Of a stretch of DNA of 64,000 nt, positions 24,766 through 33,887 are shown piece after piece (the stretch's first letter is position 1; the number at the start of each line of letters is the position of its first letter). Below the pieces are notes generated by a model. That model did not search any database. It had not been told where the DNA came from and worked only from the letters and a program-made list of their open reading frames with translations. Location of the stretch: the NCBI RefSeq assembly GCF_032814565.1, contig NZ_CP136521.1, positions 3,692,501 to 3,756,500 of the forward strand. Direction: 5' to 3'. A program made the translations under genes and the position numbers. The stretch comes from Hwangdonia lutea (lineage in GTDB: Bacteria > Bacteroidota > Bacteroidia > Flavobacteriales > Flavobacteriaceae).

Positions 24766-27684
24766 TTAATCTTCAATCGCTTCGTAAATTAAACGTTGAA
24801 TATCTGTTCTTATGTTCTTTTTCAGCAATATATTTCGTCCCGCTCTCGGATACGTTCTATTGGCCAAAAACACATAAATAATTTCTTCTTCAGGGTCTGC
24901 CCAAGCATAGGTGCCGGTAAACCCGGAATGCCCAAAACTCGTCATTGATATGCACCCGCATGTTGGCCCTTCTTCCCCCAATTGAGGTTTGTCGAAGCCC
25001 ACACCTCGCCTATTGTCCTTTTCGCAAAAATAGCAGGTGTTAAACCTATCAACCGTTTCTGGTTTTAAATAGCGTTTACCACCGTAAAATCCTTTTTGCA
25101 AGTACATTTGCATAATTTTGGCCACATCGTTAGCATTGCTAAAAACACCGGCATGACCGCCCACACCATTTTGCATTGCCGCACCCATATCGTGAACATA
25201 GCCATGTACTTTTTGGTAGCGGTAATAATCGTCAATTTCAGTAGGAACAATTTTCTTATTGCTTATTTTATGGTACGGGTTATACATGGTATAATTGGCG
25301 CCCAACGACTGATAAAAACGGTCTTGTACAATTTCATCTAATCCTTTGTCGTAATGCTTTTCAATAAATTTCTTTAAAATGTAATACGGAAAATCACTGT
25401 AGCGATATCTTAATCGGTTTAACAATTCGGAGTCTTTAATAATGCTGTTTATTGAGTCTTTATAATCACTTCGCAAATACAGATTTTTAGTGACTTCAAT
25501 ATTGAATTTATCACTTTTGGTTTTTCTATAATATTTTGCACTCGGGCGTTTGGTTATCGAATCTAGGGTTTTATAATAAAAGGGTTCCCACGGGCGTAAT
25601 TGTGCGTAGTGAGACAGCATTTGCTTAATGGTAATGTTTTTTTTGTTTGATTTTTTATACTCGGGCAAAATTTCTGAAAGTTTACTGTCTAATGATACAA
25701 TGCCCTGTTCTACCAATTCCATGAGCAAGGGCAAGGTGGCTATGATTTTGGTAAGTGAAGCCACATCGTAAATATCATCAAAAGTTACTTTTTCTTTACC
25801 TTTATAGGTGTGTTTTCCGAAGTTTTTATTGTAGATAACTTTCCCGCGTCTTGCGACTAAAAGCTGAATGCCGGGTGTCATCATCGAATCCACAGCTCTT
25901 TGAGCCACAGCATCTATTTTACTCAGTTTTGTCGAACTCATACCCACACGTTCCGGACTGGAATAGCCCAATCGTTTTATTGAAAAGGTATTTATGCCAT
26001 CGCCCTCCTTAAAAAACGGGCCGGTTGAAACGGGCAAAGTGCCCTTGGCAGCCAAAGCACCAAATATAAGTTGTGCCGATTTTTGTTGCGCAATATCACT
26101 GTTTTGATAACTCACCACGATACTTTCAATATTTTCGATGGTTTTTAAATCGGAAAGCGCATAAGGTTTTACAAAAACATCTAATATTACGGTGTGCGTC
26201 CTAGCTATTTCATACAACCAAACCAATTCTTTATCGGTAAATTTATGAGCTTTCCAAGGGTTATCGTTAGAGCGATGCAAGCCTACCACAACCGTATTAT
26301 ATGGATGCAGCTTATTTATTAATTCATCTAGATTTTCAGCTTCAACTGCGTGGACTTTAGTATATTTTTTAAGTTCGTTGAAGAAAGTTTTTCCACTGTC
26401 GTCACCCATTTTAACATACGCTATGGTTTTTGTTTCAAGCTGTCGTAATGGCAACAAATCGTTTTTGTTTTTTACTATGGTTAATGCATCTTCAATAAGA
26501 TCTTCGTATAAAACATCGTCTTCAATTCTATTCAAATCTTTCGATAGATTATACAATCCAATAGGTTTATAATTATTCAGTCCGACCTTATATTTAGCTT
26601 GAAGCACTTTTTTAACCGAATGTGCTAAACGCGCTTCGGTAATTTCGCCTTTTTCATAAGCTTCGGCTATTTTTGAAATACCCGTGGGAACATCTTCAGA
26701 AATTAACAATACATCGTTACCCGCTTTAAACGCGGCTAAATCGATAGCTCCAGATTCATCGAAATTTGAAGCCCCTTTCATATTTAAGGCATCCGTAAAA
26801 ATAAGCCCTTTAAAGCCCAAGCGTTCCTTTAAAATATCGGTAACAATATGTTTTGATAAAGATGAAGGATAACCGGGACGCGACTCTAAACTGGGAACGT
26901 TTAAATGCGCCACCATAACGCTTGAAAGCCCTTCTTTTATTAATTTTTTATACGGATACAGCTCGACGGAATCTATACGTTTTTTACTGAAATTAATGGT
27001 TGGCAATGTTTTATGTGAATCTTGATCGGTATCGCCATGCCCGGGAAAATGCTTTGCGTTGGCCAAAACACCAGCACTTTGCATACCTTCCATAAAAGCC
27101 AAAGCCTTGGCGGTTACATTATCTCTATCTTCACCAAACGACCGGTTGCCAATTATGGGGTTTTTAGGATTGGTATTAATATCCACCACAGGTGCAAAAT
27201 TAAAATGAACGCCTAAGCGCCTGCAATGTTCGCCAATATGTTTTCCGGCTTGTTTAACAAGATTGTTGTCCTTTATGGCACCGAGTGTCATATTCCACGG
27301 AAACGAGTAGGTAGAGTCCAAACGCATGCCCAATCCCCATTCGGCATCCATCCCAACCAAAAGCGGCACTTTAGCGGTAGCCTGTAACATGTTGTTTAAT
27401 TTGGCTTGTTTTACCGGACCACCTAACGAATAGATAACACCTCCCAATTTATGATCTTGAATGAGTTTTACATTGGCATCTATGGCTTTTTTATCTTGAT
27501 TGGTAAAAACCATAATCATGTACAACTGCCCTATTTTTTCTTTTAGGGTTAAGGAATTATATACACTATCAACCCATTTTTGTTGTGCTTCTACATTTTT
27601 AACCAATAAAGGATTTGTGGTAGTCTGACCAAATGCAAAAATTAGGGTAAAACATGAAAGTATTGAGAGTATAAATTGGCGCAT
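24766..27684 (-). CDS. Glycoside hydrolase family 3 (NagZ-like) fused to serine beta-lactamase-like domain
   Basis: A 972-residue secreted protein (signal peptide ending AFGQ). Residues ~35-560 are a NagZ-type beta-N-acetylglucosaminidase: KHFPGHGDTD (211-220), His224 of the catalytic His-Asp dyad, and FTDALNMKG with Asp298 as the nucleophile, followed by a GH3 C-domain. Residues ~580-972 form a class-C beta-lactamase/DD-peptidase-like domain with Ser643-x-x-Lys646 (SLTK), a YSD-like second motif and GHSGFTG near the end. It probably acts on cell-wall muropeptides or other glycans in the periplasm. The fusion is known in Bacteroidetes; which domain is active toward what is not known from sequence. 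Confidence 0.9.
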   Translation of the reverse strand: MRQFILSILSCFTLIFAFGQTTTNPLLVKNVEAQQKWVDSVYNSLTLKEKIGQLYMIMVFTNQDKKAIDANVKLIQDHKLGGVIYSLGGPVKQAKLNNMLQATAKVPLLVGMDAEWGLGMRLDSTYSFPWNMTLGAIKDNNLVKQAGKHIGEHCRRLGVHFNFAPVVDINTNPKNPIIGNRSFGEDRDNVTAKALAFMEGMQSAGVLANAKHFPGHGDTDQDSHKTLPTINFSKKRIDSVELYPYKKLIKEGLSSVMVAHLNVPSLESRPGYPSSLSKHIVTDILKERLGFKGLIFTDALNMKGASNFDESGAIDLAAFKAGNDVLLISEDVPTGISKIAEAYEKGEITEARLAHSVKKVLQAKYKVGLNNYKPIGLYNLSKDLNRIEDDVLYEDLIEDALTIVKNKNDLLPLRQLETKTIAYVKMGDDSGKTFFNELKKYTKVHAVEAENLDELINKLHPYNTVVVGLHRSNDNPWKAHKFTDKELVWLYEIARTHTVILDVFVKPYALSDLKTIENIESIVVSYQNSDIAQQKSAQLIFGALAAKGTLPVSTGPFFKEGDGINTFSIKRLGYSSPERVGMSSTKLSKIDAVAQRAVDSMMTPGIQLLVARRGKVIYNKNFGKHTYKGKEKVTFDDIYDVASLTKIIATLPLLMELVEQGIVSLDSKLSEILPEYKKSNKKNITIKQMLSHYAQLRPWEPFYYKTLDSITKRPSAKYYRKTKSDKFNIEVTKNLYLRSDYKDSINSIIKDSELLNRLRYRYSDFPYYILKKFIEKHYDKGLDEIVQDRFYQSLGANYTMYNPYHKISNKKIVPTEIDDYYRYQKVHGYVHDMGAAMQNGVGGHAGVFSNANDVAKIMQMYLQKGFYGGKRYLKPETVDRFNTCYFCEKDNRRGVGFDKPQLGEEGPTCGCISMTSFGHSGFTGTYAWADPEEEIIYVFLANRTYPRAGRNILLKKNIRTDIQRLIYEAIED

Positions 27685-27837
27685 AGCGTAGATAATTTTT
27701 TTTTATTTTTTTCGTAAAAACACTTTAATAGAAAAAACTGTGCCAAATTACCACTTTTAAAAAGAAGAAAAAAAGACTTTAAGATAGATTTATAAATAAG
27801 ATTGTGAACAGTTTCTTTAATGTTCGAAACTGTTAAA

Positions 27838-29061
27838 TTACTCCAATAAGTCTATATGTCTGTCGTGGTAGCCCAACAAATACAAAACACCGTCTAACCC
27901 GATGCTAGATATGGCGTTTTGTGCATTATCTTTCACCTTTGGTTTGGCGTGAAAAGCGATGCCTAAACCGGCAAGATTAAGCATCTGCAAATCGTTTGCT
28001 CCATCGCCAACGGCAATGGTTTGGCTTATATCGATGCCTTCCCTTTTTGCTATTTCCTTAAGGTATTCTGCCTTTTTATTGCCATCGACAATATCACCAA
28101 GATAACCGCCCGTTAACTTGCCGTCTTTAATTTCCAATTGATTGGCATAAACATAATCGATACCCAATTCCTTTTGCAAATAATGACCAAAATAGGTGAA
28201 ACCTCCCGATAAAATTGCGGTTTTAAATCCGTATGTTTTTAAGGTGTCTATAAGTCGTCTTGCGCCTTTGGTTATGGGTAAATTTACGGCAACATTTTGC
28301 AGCACATCTTCGCTTAAACCTTTTAGAAGCTTCATGCGACGTTTAAAACTTTCGTTAAAATCTATGTCGCCGTTCATGGCCGATTCTGTAATGGCCTTTA
28401 CCTTTTCGCCCACTCCGGCTAATTCTGCCAACTCGTCAATAACTTCTGTTTGAATCAATGTTGAATCCATATCGAAACACACCAAACGTCGGTTTCTTCG
28501 GTAAATATTATCTTCTTGAAAAGCGATATCGACATCTAAATCGTGTGAAATTTGCATGAATTTTTCAGTAAAATCTCTTTTGCAATCTATTTTGCCTCTA
28601 ATGGATAATTGAATAGATGCTCTGGGGTATTCTTCTTCTTTAACTAATGATAAACGTCCTGTGAGCCGTTTTATAGAATCTATATTGAGGTTTTTTTCTG
28701 AAATAACTTTGGTGACTTCTGATATTTGTTCGGCAGCCAGTTTTTTTCCCAGAATGGTAACGATGTAGCGGTCTTTTCCTTGAAGATTAACCCATTTTTC
28801 GTAATCTTCGAGCGAAATGGGCATAAATTTGGCTTTAATCCCAAGTTCGTAAGATTTGAACAGTAAATCTTTTAAAACGGGTGCAGATTCTTTACCGCGT
28901 TCAATAACAAACATAATACCCAAAGATAGTGTATCGTGTATGTTTGCCTGCCCAATATCCAATACTTTGGCACCGTACTTAGCCAAAACCTCGGTTAAGC
29001 TCGAAGTTATACCTGGTTTATCCTGTCCTGAAATTGTTAATAAGAAAATCTCGTTAGTCAT
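27838..29061 (-). CDS. serB: Phosphoserine phosphatase with ACT domains
   Basis: A 407-residue cytosolic SerB. Two ACT-like regulatory domains occupy about 1-180 (serine-sensing by analogy). The HAD catalytic part begins at VCFDMDSTL (Asp197 nucleophile, Asp199) with motif II TAILSGGFTYFGH, motif III around the GDIVDGNKK lysine and motif IV AVGDGANDLQML. It carries out the last step of serine biosynthesis. The length fits the long SerB form. It stands alone. Confidence 0.96.
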   Translation of the reverse strand: MTNEIFLLTISGQDKPGITSSLTEVLAKYGAKVLDIGQANIHDTLSLGIMFVIERGKESAPVLKDLLFKSYELGIKAKFMPISLEDYEKWVNLQGKDRYIVTILGKKLAAEQISEVTKVISEKNLNIDSIKRLTGRLSLVKEEEYPRASIQLSIRGKIDCKRDFTEKFMQISHDLDVDIAFQEDNIYRRNRRLVCFDMDSTLIQTEVIDELAELAGVGEKVKAITESAMNGDIDFNESFKRRMKLLKGLSEDVLQNVAVNLPITKGARRLIDTLKTYGFKTAILSGGFTYFGHYLQKELGIDYVYANQLEIKDGKLTGGYLGDIVDGNKKAEYLKEIAKREGIDISQTIAVGDGANDLQMLNLAGLGIAFHAKPKVKDNAQNAISSIGLDGVLYLLGYHDRHIDLLE

Positions 29062-29242
29062 AATGTAATTTTCACTCTTTTAATCAGATAATTATCAGGG
29101 CGTAAAAATCATTATTCTATTTGAGAAATAAAAGTTTTTTGGGGTTATAATACACGCTTATCTTAATTTTTGATAATCATATAATCAAACTGTAAATTTA
29201 AGATAGAAAAGCAATGATAATAAGATAAAACTAAAAAATAAT

Positions 29243-29728
29243 CTATTTTACAAAGCGCCCATGCCAGCTTTCGCTTGCAGGTACTTCCCAATTCTCATTG
29301 AATTCAGCAATGTTATTGACTAAATTATTAAAAACGATGGTGTTTTTCGATATGGCTTTGTCTTTTGCCATTTTCCTGAACTCGGTTAATGGTTTGTAGG
29401 CCACGTACTCGCCTTGTTTGTAAGATACATTCATTTTATCCATAAGGTCGACGTTATATTCCTTTTCCAATTGTTGAATAAAATGAACCGACGCATCAAT
29501 GGAGCAACCCGTGGCTTTATTTACATCTTGGTTTAAGCCCAATACAATAAAACGTTTGTATTTTATGGTGTAACCTGCTTGTAAATCGCTGCCGTGTGCG
29601 GTCCAGTTTTCGATAAAAGTATTAAGTTTCGATTGTATTTCTTCTAATTCCTGTTCGGTAAACGAACGGTTGGCTTGGTATATCCAAACCCGGGATTCTT
29701 CGGGTAATGTATTAAAATCAACTAGCAT
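29243..29728 (-). CDS. Conserved hypothetical protein (often mislabelled ABC transporter ATPase)
   Basis: A 161-residue cytosolic protein from ATG 29728 (MLVDFNTLPEESRVWIYQAN). It lacks Walker motifs, so the common 'ABC transporter ATPase' label is not supported. Recognisable family features include an acidic N-terminus, WTAHGSDL, a CSIDASVHFI cysteine segment and the terminal WHGRFVK. Restricted, as far as I know, to Bacteroidetes. Its start is 1 nt from the stop of the 63-aa membrane protein, indicating co-transcription within the Fe-S gene run. Function unknown. Confidence 0.8.
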   Translation of the reverse strand: MLVDFNTLPEESRVWIYQANRSFTEQELEEIQSKLNTFIENWTAHGSDLQAGYTIKYKRFIVLGLNQDVNKATGCSIDASVHFIQQLEKEYNVDLMDKMNVSYKQGEYVAYKPLTEFRKMAKDKAISKNTIVFNNLVNNIAEFNENWEVPASESWHGRFVK

Positions 29729-29729
29729 T

Positions 29730-29921
29730 TTATTTGTCTTTCTTGTGTTTAATTCGTGCAACAATAATCATTCCTATTCCAAAAAGAATAAAACCGATAA
29801 TAAACTTTTGAAGATTAAATTCCTTATCCTTATAATAATCTACAATGGCAATAAAACCGGCGTAAATTAAGCCCGTTACTAGGCCGTAAATTATTTGCTG
29901 TTTTATACCTTTAGGTGCCAT
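29730..29921 (-). CDS. Small two-helix membrane protein
   Basis: A 63-residue protein with two hydrophobic segments (about 9-25 and 40-55) separated by the charged loop DYYKDKEFNLQK, and a basic C-terminus KHKKDK. No family assignment. It is packed between the 161-aa hypothetical gene (1-nt gap) and the Fe-S protein gene (no gap), so it is probably part of that operon and may have a role in membrane association of the Fe-S partners; that is inference. Confidence 0.7.
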   Translation of the reverse strand: MAPKGIKQQIIYGLVTGLIYAGFIAIVDYYKDKEFNLQKFIIGFILFGIGMIIVARIKHKKDK

Positions 29922-30713
29922 TTACAAGTCTTGGGCATTGGCGATAAGTTCTGCAATATCCATAACTTCAACATCGTTTTCCTTTTCTTTGGCCTTAACG
30001 CCATCGGTCATCATGGTGTTACAGAACGGGCAACCTGCCGCTATAATTTCTGGTTTAACATCCAAAGCTTGTTCGGTACGCTCCACATTAACATCTTTGT
30101 CTCCTTTTTCGGGTTCTTTAAACATTTGTGCGCCTCCTGCGCCACAGCACAATCCGTTGCGTCGGCAGTTTTTCATTTCTACCAATTCTGCTTCCAATTT
30201 TTGAATGAGCTCTCGTGGTGCTTCGTAAACATTGTTGGCGCGCCCTAAATAACAGGGGTCGTGAAAGGTGATGCGTTTGCCTTTAAATTTACCGCCCTCG
30301 ATGGTTAAACGCCCTTCGTCCAATAGTGTTTTTAAGAACTGTGTATGGTGCATTACCTCGTAACTACCACCCAATTCCGGATATTCGTTTTTGATGGTAT
30401 TAAAGCAATGCGGACAAGCAGTAACGATTTTTTTTACTTCGTAGGCATTTAGCACTTCTATATTGGTTACGGCTTGCATTTGAAACAGAAACTCGTTTCC
30501 AGCGCGTTTTGCAGGATCGCCGGTACAGCTTTCTTCGGTGCCCAAAACGGCAAATTCTACATTGGCTTTGTTTAAAAGTATAACAAATGCTTTGGTTATT
30601 TTTTTTGCTCTATCGTCAAAACTACCGGCGCACCCTACCCAAAATAATACTTCGGGTTGCTTACCTTGGGCCATAAATTCTGCCATGGTTGGTACTTTTA
30701 TTGTTTCGCTCAT
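29922..30713 (-). CDS. (Fe-S)-binding CCG-domain protein (HdrB-like)
   Basis: A 263-residue protein with two cysteine-rich CCG domains. The first has GCAGSFDDR and the TACPHCFNTIKNEYP segment; the second has DPCYLGR, CCGAGGAQMFK and the GCPFCNTMM ending. This is the pattern of heterodisulfide reductase subunit B and LutA/GlpC-like soluble electron-transfer proteins, which bind noncanonical [4Fe-4S] clusters. It probably forms a complex with the membrane Fe-S protein encoded at 31554. The role in flavobacteria (quinone-linked oxidation or thiol reduction) is unclear. Confidence 0.9.
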   Translation of the reverse strand: MSETIKVPTMAEFMAQGKQPEVLFWVGCAGSFDDRAKKITKAFVILLNKANVEFAVLGTEESCTGDPAKRAGNEFLFQMQAVTNIEVLNAYEVKKIVTACPHCFNTIKNEYPELGGSYEVMHHTQFLKTLLDEGRLTIEGGKFKGKRITFHDPCYLGRANNVYEAPRELIQKLEAELVEMKNCRRNGLCCGAGGAQMFKEPEKGDKDVNVERTEQALDVKPEIIAAGCPFCNTMMTDGVKAKEKENDVEVMDIAELIANAQDL

Positions 30714-30763
30714 TTATTAAAGTTTAATAGCTACAAGGATTTAAAAAACCTTGCAGAATGTTT

Positions 30764-30870
30764 GTTGGGTTTTGCGTTAGGGATTGCAGCGGCATCCTTT
30801 TTGTTTTTCACAAAAAGATATAGCGGAAAGCCCGACCCTCCCGATAGTTATCGGGATGGGTAACGCCCAA
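30764..30870 (+). repeat. Structured intergenic repeat (Flavo-1-like), copy 2
   Basis: Ordered blocks GCGTTAGGGATTGCAGCGG, AGATATAGCGGAAAGCCCGACC, the palindrome CCCGATAGTTATCGGG (30838-30853) and GGGTAACGCCCAA. The left arm TTGGG-ttttg-CGTTA can pair with the right arm TAACGCCCAA, closing the structure. Same family as 17223-17346. It is on the strand opposite to the surrounding operon, so it is not an obvious operon leader. Confidence 0.65.
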
Positions 30871-30879
30871 AATATTTTT

Positions 30880-31548
30880 TTATTCGTCTTCGTTTTTCTT
30901 TTTATTTTCCAGCATTAAATTTTGCTTGTATGCTTTGGCCGTTTCCAACAGTCCAGCGGGTACGATTTGATAAAACAACGGCGAATCTGCATCGTAATTT
31001 ACCATAACCCATTTATTATTTGTGGAATCGTCTCGCAATAGAATGGTGACTCTGTTGTTCATTAAAATATCCATGGCGTTGTTGGTTGTAAACGTAACGT
31101 CCATGTCTTTGGCTTTCATCATGGTGACCATCGTCTTTTTTGCTTCGTCATCAAATTCTTGGTTATGAAAGGTCATATTCATTTTCATATCGTACGAAAC
31201 AAAAGCGTATTCCAAATTATTTTTATCGCCTTTAAAAATTTCTGATAACTTATATTCTGGAATGATTTTAGGTATATCGACAGTAAACTCTTCGTTGCCC
31301 TCAAAGGTTGATTTAAAAAGATCTTTTAAAGTTTCTCGGGGAGCCATTTCGAAAGCCTTTGGATGCATCATATCTAATATCGCATCGTAGTCTCTGTTAT
31401 TCATGTCTACAAACATTTTGTTTGCCAAACCATTAATGTGTTTTTGCGTATCGGTACTGGTTTGTGCAAAACCTATAAGGCTGATTAGCGTTAAAAGGCT
31501 ACATAAAATAAGCTTGAAACTAATTGTTACATTTGAGTGTTTTATCAT
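30880..31548 (-). CDS. Exported hypothetical protein
   Basis: A 222-residue protein with a signal peptide (hydrophobic ILCSLLTLISLIGFAQ after a short polar start) and a mature part of mixed alpha/beta character resembling DUF4878/NTF2-like lipocalin-sized domains (MFVDMNNRDYDAILDMMHPKAF is an SnoaL-like helix). Not recognised by name. It sits 5 nt after the stop of the membrane Fe-S protein gene and is part of that minus-strand run. The acidic/lysine-rich tail NKKKNEDE is unstructured. Confidence 0.75.
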   Translation of the reverse strand: MIKHSNVTISFKLILCSLLTLISLIGFAQTSTDTQKHINGLANKMFVDMNNRDYDAILDMMHPKAFEMAPRETLKDLFKSTFEGNEEFTVDIPKIIPEYKLSEIFKGDKNNLEYAFVSYDMKMNMTFHNQEFDDEAKKTMVTMMKAKDMDVTFTTNNAMDILMNNRVTILLRDDSTNNKWVMVNYDADSPLFYQIVPAGLLETAKAYKQNLMLENKKKNEDE

Positions 31549-31553
31549 AATTT

Positions 31554-32861
31554 TTATTCATTTTTCCAATTTAATCGATCCATTTGATTGTACGGCCACG
31601 GCGCACCATTATTCTCAATATTAGTCATCATATTATTGAGTTCAACTGGTGCCGCCGATTGCTCCATAACCAAATAGCGACGCATATCCAGAATGATTGA
31701 TAGCGGATCGATACTTACCGGACAAGCTTCTACACAGGCGTTGCACGAGGTACAGGCCCAAAGCTCTTCACGGGTAATGTAATTATCTAAAAGCTGTTTT
31801 CCGTCGTCTTTAAATTCGCCGTTATTAGCGTCAATATTTTTACCCACTTCTTCCAAACGGTCGCGGGTATCCATCATTATTTTTCGAGGCGATAACTTTT
31901 TACCGGTTTGGTTTGCGGGACATTCGCTGGTGCATCGACCACATTCGGTACAGGTATAAGCGTTTAGAAGTTGTACCCAATTTAAATCTTGAACATCGCT
32001 GGCACCGAATTTTGCAGGTGCTTCGCCGTCATCTTCGGGAACAGCGTAAGGGTCGGCATCAGGATCCATCATCATTTTCACCTCTTTGGTAACCGCTTCA
32101 AGGTTGTTAAATTGCCCTTGTGGTTTTAGTTTTCCGTAATAGGTATTTGGAAATGCCAATAAAATATGCAAATGTTTTGAAAAATATAGGTAATTTAAAA
32201 ACACCAAAATACCGACAATGTGTAGCCACCAAGCGGCGCGTTCAATAACATGCAATGTGCTTTCTGACAATCCTGAAAACCACGGTGCTATAAATTGACT
32301 AATGATGTTGCCGGAATTCAGATCTTGAAAATGGACATCGGTGGCATTCATTATTAAAAACAGCGTCATTAACACCATTTCGAAATACAGAATAAAATTA
32401 CCATCATTTTTTGGCCAGCTCGTCATTTCGCTTTTCCAGAAACGCGCTAGTTTGATAATGTTTCTACGAATCCAAAAAATTGTAACCGATATAAATACCA
32501 AAATGGCCAATACTTCGAATGCGCCTATTAAAAATCCATAAACCGATGTTGGCAATACTTTTAAGCCAATTCTGTGAGTGCCAATTAAACCATCAATAAT
32601 GATTTCCAACACTTCAATATTTATGATGATAAAGCCCACATAAACCACAACATGTAGCAATCCAGCAATGGGGCGACGTACCATTTTACTTTGCCCGAGC
32701 GCAATCATGGTCATGTTTTTCCAGCGTTGCGATTTGTTATCGCTAACATCAACATCTTGACCGAGTTTTATATTACGAATTAATTTTTTTACGTTTTTTG
32801 CAAAATATCCTATACCAACAATTAGTATAATTGCAAAAAGCACGTTTGGTAGGTAATTCAT
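31554..32861 (-). CDS. Membrane-anchored [4Fe-4S] dicluster protein (HdrC/NarI-like)
   Basis: A 435-residue fusion-type protein. The N-terminal ~240 residues have about five to six transmembrane helices in a NarI-like cytochrome b arrangement with conserved histidines (LLHVVVYVGF, WWLHIVGIL, KHLHILLAF). The C-terminal part has two ferredoxin motifs CTECGRCTSECP and CTSCNACVEACP. It should pass electrons between the membrane quinone pool and the soluble CCG-domain partner at 29922. Families like this are annotated as (Fe-S)-binding protein or HdrC/E-like. The physiological donor is unknown. Confidence 0.9.
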   Translation of the reverse strand: MNYLPNVLFAIILIVGIGYFAKNVKKLIRNIKLGQDVDVSDNKSQRWKNMTMIALGQSKMVRRPIAGLLHVVVYVGFIIINIEVLEIIIDGLIGTHRIGLKVLPTSVYGFLIGAFEVLAILVFISVTIFWIRRNIIKLARFWKSEMTSWPKNDGNFILYFEMVLMTLFLIMNATDVHFQDLNSGNIISQFIAPWFSGLSESTLHVIERAAWWLHIVGILVFLNYLYFSKHLHILLAFPNTYYGKLKPQGQFNNLEAVTKEVKMMMDPDADPYAVPEDDGEAPAKFGASDVQDLNWVQLLNAYTCTECGRCTSECPANQTGKKLSPRKIMMDTRDRLEEVGKNIDANNGEFKDDGKQLLDNYITREELWACTSCNACVEACPVSIDPLSIILDMRRYLVMEQSAAPVELNNMMTNIENNGAPWPYNQMDRLNWKNE

Positions 32862-32873
32862 ATTTTAAAGGCG

Positions 32874-33836
32874 TTAATCTTTTTGTTTAATTTCGTTTCC
32901 CTCAGCATCGTATTGTTTTGGTTTTTTTCCAAATAATGAAAAATGCACATAGCGCTTGGGGTTTAATTTCATATCTTCCAACAACTGCTCCAATTGTAAC
33001 GTGGCACCTTCTAGGTTATCATATAAACCTTCGTCCTTTAGCAATTTGCCCATCGAGCCTTCGCCATTTTCTAAATTAGCAATAATTTTATCGAAGTTTT
33101 GAAGGGTTGACTCTAAGTTTTTTATCGTCTTTTTAAGGTCCGATTCTGAAATGGTATGTGTTATTTTCGCTAAATCGCCAGTTAGTTTTTCAGCATTGGT
33201 TAAAACGCTATCAATTTTAACCTGATTACCCTTAATTACCTGATTTAAAGCAAGTGATGTGCTTTTAAATGAATCTATAGTAGAGCTTAAACTAGCAATA
33301 CTTTTTTTAAGATTCGTTTTGGTTTGGGCATCAAAAACCTGATTTAAATTATTCAACAAACTATCGGCGCTCACCATCATATTTTCAATCTTTCCTTGTA
33401 ACGGCGTGAGTTTTTGATTCACCAATTCGCTTAATCCGGCTTTTACCGAACCTTGCAAATAAGAATCTTTTTCGGCGTTTTCGGCACCATCGAACGCAGG
33501 GACAATGGCAATAGCTTTTCCGCCTATTAAACCTGTTTCGTAAAGTTCTGCTTTACTGTTTTTTGAAAACTGAAAATCGTTATCCACTAAAAGCTTTACC
33601 AATAATTTGCCAGAGCCATCGCCTTTAAAACCTATGCTAATCACTTTGCCAACTATTAAACCATTGATGGTTACTGGGGTTGATGCGGTTAAGCCTTCAA
33701 CATTATCGTAAACGGCGTAAAATGTACGGGAGGAATCGAGTAGGTTTTTGCCTTTTAAATAATTGAATCCGAAAATAAAAAGGATAATTCCTGATATAAC
33801 TAATATGGCTGCTTTAACTTCTTTTGATATATTCAA
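32874..33836 (-). CDS. MlaD/MCE-domain protein
   Basis: A 320-residue protein: an N-terminal membrane anchor (ILVISGIILFIFGFNYL), one MCE domain (FYAVYDNVEGLTASTPVTING...VGKVISIGF, about 35-120) and a long helical coiled-coil tail. MCE proteins form hexameric or tube-like assemblies that carry phospholipids between inner and outer membrane. The MlaE/MlaF partners are not in the window. It lies 51 bp downstream of the amidase gene on the same strand and 12 bp before the Fe-S gene, so it is likely in one transcription unit. Confidence 0.92.
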   Translation of the reverse strand: MNISKEVKAAILVISGIILFIFGFNYLKGKNLLDSSRTFYAVYDNVEGLTASTPVTINGLIVGKVISIGFKGDGSGKLLVKLLVDNDFQFSKNSKAELYETGLIGGKAIAIVPAFDGAENAEKDSYLQGSVKAGLSELVNQKLTPLQGKIENMMVSADSLLNNLNQVFDAQTKTNLKKSIASLSSTIDSFKSTSLALNQVIKGNQVKIDSVLTNAEKLTGDLAKITHTISESDLKKTIKNLESTLQNFDKIIANLENGEGSMGKLLKDEGLYDNLEGATLQLEQLLEDMKLNPKRYVHFSLFGKKPKQYDAEGNEIKQKD

Positions 33837-33887
33837 AATAAATATGTTTAGTGAAACAAATTTAAGATAAATTTAAAAAGAATGAAT

